Below are positions 22,456-32,824 of a DNA stretch of 64,000 bases, piece after piece. The notes below the pieces were generated by a model. That model was given only the letters and a program-made list of their open reading frames with translations. It ran no database searches and was not told where the DNA came from. A program made the position numbers and the translations under genes. This DNA is from Sthenelais limicola. Its lineage: Eukaryota; Annelida; Polychaeta; Phyllodocida; Sigalionidae. Within the stretch, counting starts at the first letter, position 1; each line of letters begins with the position of its first letter. The stretch lies in contig OW804096.1 of NCBI GenBank assembly GCA_942159475.1, forward strand, positions 90,065,784 to 90,129,783. The letters are read 5' to 3'.

Positions 22456-23833
22456 ATATCATCAACCAATATAACACAACTAAATAATGGAGATATTAGA
22501 CGGATAATCTTGCAGTTTTTATTACATAATAGCTTCATCCTTACTAGGAAAAACACATGAACGTCTTTCAAATTGAAAAAGACAAGTGAATATGGTTGCA
22601 AATAAGGACACATTATGGTTACAAATAATGGCACATTATTAGCTAATGGTCCACTGCTGGAAGTTCACCAGAAAAATTGAAAGAACTTTGCATTACAAAA
22701 TTTTGATAAACATTGATATAACTTGTCCTAAAAAATAAATGTGAGCTGAATATATTTGAACCTGATTGACGATACCAAGAAGATAGAAATATGCTGTCTT
22801 TGTGTCATCAAAACTCTATAATTATTTGGTCACCCAGATACATGAAATCTGATCACAAAATCTCTTAAAACTTCAATCTAAAAAATGTCATTTCCTAGAC
22901 CACCTGGACATCCCTTAAAATACCACTTCAATCTAAAAAATGTCATTTCCTAGACCACCTTAAAATACCAATTTTGAGTGTACAAATACTTGGCATAATA
23001 CCTGATTGGACACACCCAAAATTTGTCCTATAGTCCTAAAACCTGCGTGGTGTTAACCTATTTTTTACCCAAATATGATGCATTAATTTTGTCCGACCAG
23101 TCACTGAAAACATTTCTAATCATGTGCGTAAAAACACCATAAATTAATCAGAAAAGTGTCCACCGTTTTCTGGCGTTAAAAACGTGTCACAAAAACGTTC
23201 TGGATTGACACCCATAATGACATAAAACGTCCATATATACCTGGCATTGAATACTGTATGAATATCCTTAATATGAGGTAAATTGTTTCACCTTAACCCT
23301 CTTACACAGGGGTTTACAAACCTGACGCCAAAAACGCTGAAAATACTGACTGTACAATTATATATCATTACAGCTTTATATAGAATCCCTGACCTGTCCA
23401 TATACGATTGAACAAAAATATAATGCAATATCGTCCATCTAACGTAAAATTTCATTGGCCGACGTCTGCTCCTTTCACGTCGGCCACTTTGGCCGACATC
23501 GTCGTCACCTCCAATGTAGGCTAACATAAGTGATCTTTGGTTAAAGTAAAATATGTTCCCCTTGCCTATAAAAGCAGTTCATCAAAATTTCTGCGAATAA
23601 TAAGACGGGGAAAATTATGTTGATATCCAGATAATATTTAACCCCCAAATAATTAAAATACACCAGAGAGTGAGTTTCAGATTTCTAGAAAATGATGTTA
23701 AAATGTCCCCAGAAGGCACCAATTTCATTGCTTGTTTTTTAAAAAAGAATTCGGGAGGGGGGGGGGGGCATGCCCTCCAAACCCCTCTAGTCTTTATTAC
23801 TTTTGCCCTGATATAGTGGAAATAAGGTTTCGG
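22456..23833. other. Non-coding stretch
   Basis: No supported gene. A direct duplication of about 60 bp (CTTCAATCTAAAAAATGTCA) lies at about 22,871 and 22,926. There is a 14-base G run near 23,757, followed by GCATGCCCTCCAAACCCC, a phrase that recurs in variant form near 24,855 and 52,650. Confidence 0.5.
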
Positions 23834-24056
23834 CCAGTGTGCAACATAGTGAATTGGGAGACCAGAGACCGTCGGTCTCTGTCAAATTGTAACAGTGGAG
23901 ACCGACAGGATTTTACAGAGACCGAAAAAAGGGGGGTATTTTATCACTTGTCCATTTCATTGGAGACAGTCGGACTCAGCCTAATATCAATATCAGAGAC
24001 CGACAGAAATTCAATGGAGACCTGGGCGTCGGTCTCTGAGTTATGTTGCACACTGG
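23834..24056. mobile_element. Small inverted-repeat element (MITE-like)
   Basis: Perfect 15-bp terminal inverted repeats, CCAGTGTGCAACATA (23834-23848) and TATGTTGCACACTGG (24042-24056). The interior repeats GAGACCGACGG/GTCGGTCTC in both orientations. The flank GAAATAAGGTTTCGGCC occurs immediately left and again about 14 bp right of the element, so the site lies in a local duplication. No clean short target duplication is visible. Confidence 0.55.
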
Positions 24057-25297
24057 ACCGTGTTGTGGTGAAATAAGGTTTCGGCCATAGGTGTAATTTT
24101 TTTTCATGAGAATTTGCAGGTAGGCCTACCATTACAATTTTTTCAGAGGTGCCAAACTGGGTGGGAGTGTGAGAGGGTATCTAAATATGCTATGCAATAG
24201 TTCAATTATAGTTGATGACATAGATGCATATATGAATATTGTAATAAGTGAAATTTATACCTTGAAAATATGATATTCCAGTCATTGAAATGAACTATTG
24301 AGCACTGTGTCAATCACGAGTTCTCTATTCTTCATACCTATCACCGGTGCTAAAACTCCAGAGAAAATTTGTCACCAAATTTCAATTTTTAAATCGTCTC
24401 CGGCTCCAACCTTTGTCCATCCTAAGAAAGCCATTTTGAACGCTACATGACATTTTGCATCACTATGACGGGTCTAAAATCACTAAATTTGGGAATATCT
24501 TTTCATCTATACGACAGAACTATGTCCCTAGATGAAATAAACAGTGAAAGAATTTTGAAAATCGTTGAAGATTAAGCGTCAGGCATACCTTCAATGTTAA
24601 AATTTTGATAAAAATCACAATTTCGAATCGGTAGAAGCCTAAATTACCTTTAAAACATGGTAACTGTTTTAAAGTGATATTTTAAGTGATATTATGGCCC
24701 TTGAAAAGGTAGCTTGATTTTGAAAAGTTTGAGTTTGAGTTTGAATTGAGTTTTTGGGGGGCAAAATATGAATCGGTATAATTATGCTTTCAAAATATGA
24801 TGTGAAAAGACTCTTGAACTGGAATGCACCATTTCACTCCTAGTTTTTACAAATTTCCGGAGGGCATGCCCCCATACCGCCTAGTCTATACTACACCTAT
24901 GGCGTTCATACCTCCTGCCCAAACATTCTCTAAATCAGGAGATCTCCCGACTTCCCTTACCCCCTATTTGGCACCTCTGTTTTTTGGTAGGTAGATAATG
25001 GCCTGCGTCAGTGACAAATGGCCGACGTGGGGCTTGTCTACGTCTGCCACATTGGCCGGCGTCACTTAAAAGTTTTCGGGAACACTGTAATGCATGGTTC
25101 AGAGTTAATTTGTTGAATTGCCAGATAGCAAGATTTCCCTATTTAAGGTGTATTTTCTGGGAACATTGTAGATGTCTGGGATCCTTATATCCAATTTCTC
25201 CAGGTAATTGTCATGTTTTAGTACTCTTGCTTTAAGTTTCACATATTTAGGTGTTGGTCATCTTAGGTTGAGGCCTTGATTAGGTGAGCTTCTGCTC

Positions 25298-25630
25298 ATG
25301 GATGAGACAACCACTGTACAGCTCCCTGGTGTATTGATGCCGTCTGATCCTGAGCTGGTGAAGTTGGGATCCTGTGCCATTGGGCAGTGGTATTACGTAA
25401 CAGGTCTTTCTGATGGAATAGTTGTCATACGTCCTCAGGATTTAAGGCTAGTAAGTCCTGATAGTCCAGTTACTCTACTCAAATGGCTGTGCCAAGTAGG
25501 TTCATATAGTATATTCCTGAGTATATTGCCATCGCTGATAAAACTCTGACCAAGTCCAAACAAGTGTTCGTGGATGCCTGCAGCTCCTCCATGATTTGTT
25601 GATTTGTTCCCAGCAGCTCTGGAAAGTATC
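25298..25630 (+). pseudogene. Decayed coding fragment, unrecognised
   Basis: From ATG 25298 a 66-codon stretch reads like ordinary protein (LPGVLMPSDPELVKLG, IGQWYYVTGLSDGIVVIRPQ). It then loses sense near 25,490, where CAA|GTAGGT also resembles a splice donor. A second sensible frame follows (EYIAIADKTLTKSKQVFVDA) up to a stop near 25,602. The two pieces are in different frames with a stop between, so this is either an exon plus noise or a frameshifted remnant. I do not recognise the family. Confidence 0.3.
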
Positions 25631-28600
25631 CTATAAATAAGGCCAGGTCATGAATTAAACATCATTAATAAGGGACATAGTTATCCCTTGAATACTTGAC
25701 ATTATCTACCCAGTGCTTGTAATAAAAATCAGAAACCATTGTATGAGGTATACAATATTTGTACATCTCAGGTTGGTTTGTTAAGTTTATATGCCCAATA
25801 TTACAGATGGAAACTATTTGCAAATAATGGAATAGAAAAAAGAAAATAACTCGTTCTATTTGAGAAGGACAGTAAATTTCTGTGCAGGCTCGTAAATGTC
25901 TGTATTCAACAGCCAAATTGGTTGGAAAATTAATTTCTCACACTGCATGTCTAATCAAAAGTACATGTCATATCATATCATAGGGATGTTGATTTACAGT
26001 ACTTAATTTTCTTCATGCTGGATTTGCAAATATCTTGGAAATTAGAGTTGGAATAGAGTTAGTTGCAAGAATCACAAAATTTTTTTGGTATATTTGAATC
26101 GGTATACACACCCTCATATTTGATGCTTACAATTAATTACTGAGTTGCAGGTAATTATGCACCCTCCCCATGTCACTTACAGTATAAATGGTATTGAACT
26201 CCTGTAGATAATTAATTTATAACATACCTTTGGAACAAATCAATGGTCTGTGGGCAGGACTTGTGGAGTTCACTACACAGTATCCACCTGTCCACAGCTA
26301 GCAAGAAATGGTTGGGCATACTGTCTACTAATATCTGAAAGAAAACAATGTATTTATCATTCAAACAGATCACTATATTTTCCAGCTCATGAAAGTAGAT
26401 ATTTTTTCAGCAAGAAGGGAATGCACATATTCATTTCTTGATATGCTCAGCCCTTAGAGATAACATAGGCCCTATATATATTGTTTAGCTGCTTGGTAAC
26501 TGAAGCAATATTGCTTGAGGGCAATACACGGCTGACCTAGTTTTTGGTACACTGTGTGTATGCTTTCTGATCTTCCATAGTTCCAGCTATTCATTAATAT
26601 TGGGGCTATGTTTTCGGAGCGAATCAAGCTAAAGACATGATTATCTAACTATTTATTCCTCAAAATCACTGTAGGTCTTGTTAATCTAACATAAGTTATG
26701 TGGGAGAGGTCAAATAAACACCGAACAACACTTGGATTCTCGGTGTTGTGAATATTCACCGTGAAAGTGATATTTCTCATTTGTCAAGGGAAAAAATAGG
26801 AATTATTATCAATATACTATATTAAACATTTGGTTTTGATTTAAATTTTTAAAAGTTGTTGTATTGCTTGTTAATTTTACATATAACCGATAGTGAGAAT
26901 CCTAGGGAGAAAGGGGCACATAGAAGCCACCAGTAAAACAATGAAACATAATGTTGGGGGCTATAGGTCCCCAAACCCACCGGTGTATACAGTTGGCTAT
27001 GTAGGAAAGCTGTCATTACTGCTTATCTTTCCACGATTTTGGGCAATACTAATTTTGATTCACTTGAACAGATTTTTTCAATATTAGGAGCATCATTATC
27101 CTTTGGAAAACTGCCTTAATACTGAACATTTCTTTATTTTCTCGGAAATAGAGATCGGGTGAACCTATATATCCATTCATATTATCCCCCCATTGACATC
27201 ACATCACTAGTGATGCCAGTGGCCTGTAGCACCATGTAGCACCAAACCAATGAAATTTTCGTTGGGAAGGAGTCAATTCAAATCCAAATACTTAATTTTA
27301 TCTCATGAGGGAACCATTATTTATTTGGATATAAATTCCTTTTTAATCTCAGATGTCTGTTTACATATTGAGGTTAAAATCGCCTGGACATCGATGCCAG
27401 GCAACATGCATACCCCTTGTTGATGTCACCAAAAGTATATATCAGTCAGAGGGCGAATACCAAGCAAGTCCCTCAAGCTGAGGGAGACAGACCCTCAGAG
27501 TCAGTGTCTCAACTTACAATTTATTAGGGTTGTGGCCATGGAGGTTATCGTAATGACTTTTCCATGCCACACTCTAAACAAAAACAATATTTTTTACTTC
27601 CTCATCAAAGGGAATATATGAAATGTGACTTGGGTGGAGGGGTATGTAACTCTGACCATGGAGGGGACCGAAGATAAGGGTCAGATAAACCTGTCATAGC
27701 ATCGTAATGGGTTTTTAGGGGAACCCCCTCTCCCGAACATGTTTGGTATTGGACGTAGGACTGATATTAGAAATAGAATATGATTTCTTTATCACTAAGA
27801 TGACCCTAAAAATCGAAAGTATTATCTATGCCTATGTATGCTGCAATACTTAAAAATACCGCTTTCTGGCTGTTTTAACCTTTACTAGTTTTCATCTACC
27901 TCAACAATATCTTCATGATAGGTTAGATAATCTACCTTCAGTGTAGAATTACCCAAGTATCTACTCTTGTGAGTTTTATCAACTTTGTTTTGATACCCCT
28001 GCCATAGACGGCAAGCGTAGCGGTGACCCTGGACATGGCGGCCACTGTGATACCCCAGCCACCCGGGTGACGTCATGTGAAATCTATGTATCACTAGAGG
28101 TTATACGGTATATTGTTTGATATTTGATTCCATAGAAAAGATAATATCTTCTGAATACTACAGTAAGTTTTTCTGTAATATGAATTCTAAAAGGAATGTC
28201 AACGAAATATGGCAGCCATTTTGACAACGACCAAATATGCCTTTGCTGTAAGTTGCTAAATCGATATTACAAACACTTCTACAATGAATGAAAACGTGAC
28301 ATCAGTAAAGTAATACTGTTGCTTTAATGTAACAATTTCTATTATGTATTTACTCTCATTTAGATATGGAGTTTTTACATTTGAATTATTTCCAATAAAT
28401 CATATAATAAAAAGTCTTCTATATTCAAGGCATTAATTAAATGTAGACAAATCTCATAAAACGCTTAGAAAGAGTGATCCATTCCTCAAATGAAGCAATC
28501 AAGATAAATTCAAAGTCAATTTAGTTGTCAGATGTCGGTCAAATACATAATCCCCGTCACATAGCCTCCTGACGCCAGAAGAAAAGATTAGGAAGCTTGC

Positions 28601-28956
28601 TATGTGGACAGAAATGGAGTACGTCACCATTTGTATTGGATGGCGCCATCAATCTGACGTCTTCTGTAAACGGGAAGGCAGCATAAGACTATATTCATTG
28701 TCGGTCAACCACTTTAGATGTGTTAGCTTTTTTTCTTAATTCATTTTTAGATAAAAACTTACCCCGATGTAGGCACCCCCCACCCGGTGAAGGCACCCAC
28801 CTTTATGTAGACCCAGATGGTGGCAGCAAGCTAGCCTCTATTATATTTTATTTCGTTCTGATGAGACACATATCGTTTTCAATGTCCTGACATCAAGATG
28901 TATAGACAAATAAGTAAATGTTTTCCTGCAGTTATTTTAAATGATTGGGGTGAGGT
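25630..28956. other. Non-coding stretch left of element 2
   Basis: No supported gene on either strand, only short frames. The pre-insertion target of element 2 sits at its right end (GGGGTGAGGT). Text just before (CCCCGATGTAGGCACC, GAAGGCACCC) resembles text right of the element (GGGTGCCTTCATCGGGGC, CCCCGACATAGGCAC), so the element landed in a GGCACC-containing local repeat. Confidence 0.5.
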
Positions 28957-29589
28957 TGTAGTAACCGTGGTTAACACAAGAGGGCAGTGGGATGGGTAGT
29001 AGGGTAGGATATTTGACTTTGACTAAGGCATGCGCTAAGGGAATGGGAGGGGCCAGAGGGAGGGAAGGTATCATAGGATAAAGGGTCCACCAATGGGGAT
29101 ACCCGACACTCACCACCTGGGTATATATACGGGGAACATGTTATATGTAGAGAGTCTAGGGAGAGAGTCTAATAAGAGTCCCATAAGAGACAGTAGAAGT
29201 AACAATGAGTAACAAGTAACATCCACTCTAGAGTCTAGGGAAGGAGTCCCATAAGATCTCTCATATGACTCGATATATATACTACCATGGGAAGGGATTA
29301 TCAACCAAGCATCTATGTACAGGATAGGATACAATACACAAGTAGTGGCGTACTAAAACTCTTCGTGTTGTGTTGTTCATACCGGAAACCTACAACTACT
29401 ATATACCACCATGACTCTCTATTCAATATAGCCGACCATCTCTTAAATACTGTACTGTATTGAACATCATGAGAAGCAAGACCCAGAAGTCCGAGTATAT
29501 TCTAATGCATACAAATACTAGCTAAATATATTCACCCTGGCCCGACGCACCGCCCAATAGCATAAAGATCCGAAGCTACGCGCACAACA
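28957..29589 (+). repeat. Element 2 5' LTR
   Basis: 633 bp, TG...CA ends, pairs with 49084-49716 at a constant offset of 20,127. A TATATATA box at 29122-29129 is a likely promoter. Repeats of GAGTCTAGGGA and AGTCCCATAAGA follow in the transcribed part. Confidence 0.95.
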
Positions 29590-29590
29590 C

Positions 29591-29608
29591 TGGTTGGAGA
29601 ACCACGGG
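29591..29608 (+). promoter_or_regulatory. Primer-binding site (candidate)
   Basis: TGGTTGGAGAACCACGGG starts one base after the LTR with the required TGG (complement of tRNA CCA). The matching tRNA could not be named from memory. Confidence 0.5.
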
Positions 29609-29635
29609 ATTGGAGATAGTGTGCGGAAGGGTGGG

Positions 29636-29641
29636 GTGAGT
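29636..29641 (+). promoter_or_regulatory. Leader 5' splice donor
   Basis: GTGGG|GTGAGT lies in the untranslated leader 25 bp before the gag ATG. This is where retroviruses place the major donor that produces subgenomic env and accessory mRNAs. Confidence 0.5.
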
Positions 29642-29660
29642 ATTGATATAAGTTGGTTAA

Positions 29661-31850
29661 ATGTCGAAACAAGGTTCTTCTGTGGCGGACCTGGTGAAGG
29701 AAATACAGAAGAACAATGCTCGAATAACACAAAGTGCAAAGAACTTTGCTGAGACAACAGAACGGATCGGCAAGGTGGAGAGAGAAAAGGTATCCATAAT
29801 CAAAGATGGAATCAAGAATCTTGCAAAATTGATGGAGAAAAGGCTGGCGAGAATGAAGGCATCCGCAAAGCCTAGTGTGGGGGTTCATGTAAATAGGGAG
29901 GTGAAAGCAGAACGGGAAAGTACAGAAGACTCATCGCCAGACTCTTCTGTCCATGAACCACCAAGTTACGCTAACTTGAGCGCCGAAAGTACAGCTGTGG
30001 GAGGTGCTAGGCCGAAACGAAACAATCCCTTCACCGCAGATTTTTGTGATGACCCTAGAGTGCCATTATTGGCAGAAGTAACGTGGGAGGCTGGTAAACC
30101 GCCATATTACTCAGATCCATTGGTGCCGCTCCCTTATAATCCAGACTTTGACTATTTAAGCCCGCAAGGAGCCAAGGAGGAGTTGCTCAGGCAAAGCGTG
30201 GATATTGTTAGTAAAGAGTTGCAAAGAACACAGGCTGCTCTAAGAACAGCGGAAGATGATACCCTGAGGGCAGTTCAGGATATGAGAAGTGATTGGGAAC
30301 GGACAAATGAAAAAATGTTGAAAGATGCCGAGGATAGATACAAGGCTAGAATAAGCGCACTAAAAATAGCATGGGAGGATGGCACACGACGTAGAGTAAA
30401 AACTGCAGAAGTCGAAAACAGGGATACAATTATTGCATTGCAAAATGACTGGAAGAATGCGCAGCAAAATATGGAAAAGAGAGATCAGCAAAGAAACGAA
30501 TTTGTGGTAAAGGAGAAAGAGAAGCACAACAAGGAGCTGGACGAGCTAAGAAGAGAGCTGGAAGAAGAGAGACGAGCAAGAGCCAGAGCAAATAGAAAAG
30601 AAGAAAGCGACCGGGAGGAGTGGGAGAGAGCGGAAATAGCGAGACAGGAGATAGAGGATGAGAGAGAGGCTAGAAATAGAGAATGGTGTGAGGATATGGA
30701 AAAGGAAAACCAAATAAGGGAGGCAAGGGCAAACTGGCTAGCGTCGGAGATGGATAAGCTGAAATTAGAACATGAGAAGGAGAGTGCCCTATTTAGAGAT
30801 GCGTCTGTGCGATACAAACAAGACCGGAAACACCTTACAGAAATGGTCAAGAATCTAACAAGCGTCGGAGGAGAGGAGCAGCCTAAAAATAGCATACCCC
30901 GAACACCTCACAGAGCAACCCAGCAACCAGCAAAAATGGGGGCTAGTAGTACGATTTGCTCCCTGGATTCCGGTGATATAACTGAGATGTATAGGCTACC
31001 TAATGTGCTCCCAGCGTTTACCCCTGCACAGACAGGAAGATGGTCAGATAAGTCTAATGAGGGAGGAGGAGCAGCAATGAGACACTTCATTATAGGGCCA
31101 GAAAATTTCTGCCACTCAACAGCAACCAGGAATGTGTCTGAATTCCTGACCGAATATGAAGATTATGCAAGTGCCTTGGGCATACCTGAGACGTACTGGC
31201 TTCAAGGGCTAGCAGGTAGGTTGGAGGGATCAGCAAAGGCTTATTACAAACAAGTCGCATCAGTTTCGGCTAGAAAAAGGGGTACAGTGTCATACTCAGA
31301 TATTAAAAACAAATTCCTGAGTAAGTTTCAGGAAATGCCATATAGTGAAGTAAAAGATGACTATTCGCGTCGACGACAGGAGTCAGGTGAAAGTGTGGAA
31401 GCCTATGCAGATGCTATGCTGGTATTGCTAGCGAGAACATCGCTGCATGAGGATAAAAAATTGAAAGCTTTCATAGCAGGTCTGAAGGATGGGTTGGCGG
31501 AGAGAGTTCTGACAGAAGCTCCTCGTACCTGCGAAGAAGCTAGAAGGGCAGCCAGAAAACATGAGCTGTCGGATGAACAAAACGAGAAAGCGCTGAGGCT
31601 TCACCTAGTGGGATCCACACAGTCAATGATAGCCTCTCTGGCAATGAAGGGTTATGATATTACTCCCAGTGATGTTAGCACACGTCCGAATCCCACCGAA
31701 CACCTACCATTAGAGGAGAGAGAATGGACTCCTAGAAGAGAAGAAGGGGAGAGACGCCAGGAAAGAGATAAAAATAAGAAGACAGGCGTCCAAACAACAA
31801 AAACAACTGGTGTGGTAAAAAACGGAGTGTATCGGCAGAATTTTCAGTAG
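29661..31850 (+). CDS. gag: Element 2 Gag polyprotein with long coiled coil
   Basis: 729 residues, intact. Residues about 170-400 are a continuous, highly charged stretch with heptad-like Leu/Ile/Trp spacing (SDWERTNEKMLKDAEDRYKA, KEKHNKELDELRRELEEERR), a strong coiled-coil prediction by eye. The capsid-like domain is at about 470-640 (FLTEYEDYASALGIPETYW, KFLSKFQEMPYSEVKDDYSR, AFIAGLKDGLAERVL), shared with element 1. No CCHC zinc knuckle is visible; the tail is basic and Thr-rich instead. The ATG is the first after the LTR, 71 bp downstream. The 3' end carries the -1 slip site for Gag-Pro-Pol. Confidence 0.88.
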   Translation: MSKQGSSVADLVKEIQKNNARITQSAKNFAETTERIGKVEREKVSIIKDGIKNLAKLMEKRLARMKASAKPSVGVHVNREVKAERESTEDSSPDSSVHEPPSYANLSAESTAVGGARPKRNNPFTADFCDDPRVPLLAEVTWEAGKPPYYSDPLVPLPYNPDFDYLSPQGAKEELLRQSVDIVSKELQRTQAALRTAEDDTLRAVQDMRSDWERTNEKMLKDAEDRYKARISALKIAWEDGTRRRVKTAEVENRDTIIALQNDWKNAQQNMEKRDQQRNEFVVKEKEKHNKELDELRRELEEERRARARANRKEESDREEWERAEIARQEIEDEREARNREWCEDMEKENQIREARANWLASEMDKLKLEHEKESALFRDASVRYKQDRKHLTEMVKNLTSVGGEEQPKNSIPRTPHRATQQPAKMGASSTICSLDSGDITEMYRLPNVLPAFTPAQTGRWSDKSNEGGGAAMRHFIIGPENFCHSTATRNVSEFLTEYEDYASALGIPETYWLQGLAGRLEGSAKAYYKQVASVSARKRGTVSYSDIKNKFLSKFQEMPYSEVKDDYSRRRQESGESVEAYADAMLVLLARTSLHEDKKLKAFIAGLKDGLAERVLTEAPRTCEEARRAARKHELSDEQNEKALRLHLVGSTQSMIASLAMKGYDITPSDVSTRPNPTEHLPLEEREWTPRREEGERRQERDKNKKTGVQTTKTTGVVKNGVYRQNFQ

Positions 31851-31884
31851 AAGAGCCGGTTGGAATGTCGCCAGCCATACCGGC
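31817..31884 (+). promoter_or_regulatory. -1 ribosomal frameshift signal (gag to pro)
   Basis: A AAA AAC at 31817-31823, aligned to the gag frame as X XXY YYZ, is a canonical retroviral slip heptamer. The protease frame is exactly -1 to gag, is open through this point and passes the gag stop at 31848-31850. Downstream, GCCGGT (31855-31860) pairs with ACCGGC (31879-31884), with inner pairs TGG/CCA, giving a stable hairpin 31 nt after the slip site. This spacing is longer than usual. Confidence 0.7.
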
Positions 31885-32824
31885 GGAAGGGGATGACCAA
31901 TCTGAAGATGATGGGAACCGGAATTCAATTTCAATAAATGCTAGTAACATAAGTATGAGGGAGGAGAAGGGAACACAGGAGGTGCAGGAGATGGCCTCCC
32001 AGGAAAGAGATGTGAAAAGAGCAGTAAGGAAGAGATGGAACCAGAAGAGAAGAAGATGGAAGTTACAGGAAGAAAAAAGGGAGAAGCGTGAAATGGATAG
32101 AGCAACGCAGAAATTGAGACTTCAGACGCAAGAAGAAGAGGGATTAATCTCCTTAAGTAAACGAGAAGAGGTGACACAAAACAAAAATGAGAATCAAACG
32201 GACAGCGAGGACCGTTCCTCGCGCCTGGTACTCCAGGACAGTGACGCGGGTAGAGTGACAATCCAGCTGGAAAACTGCAGAACAATTTGCACAATTGGCT
32301 CGGCAAAAATCAACTGCCTGGTGGACACTGGGGCTAGTATCAGTTGCATCTCGACTGATACATTGAACCAAGTAGTGCAGCAAAAAGGGGCACTGCTTCG
32401 CCGTGTACAGACATATTTGGTTATTTACACAGCTGATGGGGGGCGCCACAAGTCGAATGAAAGGGTGTTATTGTCTATTAACATTGGAAATGCTCATACT
32501 AACGCATGGTTTTATGTTGTGAGGGGCCTTTCCCTTCAGTGTATCATAGGGGTCGATTTCTTGAAAGCAAGAAAGGCCAAGATTGACTTCCAGATGCAAG
32601 ACCCTGACCATTACACCGTTAGATTGACCAAACCAAAAATAATACCTCCTAAATCCGAATTTACTTGCATGGCGGTGGTTTCAGCACATCAAAATTTAAA
32701 TCATGCAGTGGGAGTAGTTGACAATTTGAAGAGATGTGTGCAGGTCCCATTTGCGATCAAAAGAGCCCTCGTAAGGCCACAGCGGGGGGGGGGGGGGGAA
32801 CAATATACCTGTTACCTTATTTAA
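31824..32824 (+). CDS. pro: Element 2 aspartic protease
   Basis: Reached from gag by -1 frameshift; an ATG at 31865 is not needed. A Lys/Arg/Glu-rich linker is followed by the protease domain with VDTGA at 32321-32335, a flap region (VIYTADGGRHKSNERVLL) and IIGVDFLKARKAKIDF, the second Gly-rich hydrophobic block. The frame runs into a 15-base G run (32784-32798) and ends shortly after at 32824, while the sensible frame continues one register later. The run length is therefore either a real slip mutation or a sequencing/assembly homopolymer error. Apart from this the protease is complete. Confidence 0.8.
32784..32798 (+). repeat. 15-base G run breaking the pro-pol frame
   Basis: A homopolymer inside otherwise continuous pro-pol. 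The frames on its two sides are offset by one base. Element 1 has no G run at the homologous place (between ALVKP and the KKGSILA block). Confidence 0.8.

Noticed and set aside
29110..29334. 74-codon minus-strand frame, repeated at 49,237-49,461
   Set aside because: Lies within the LTRs; duplicated only because the LTRs are.
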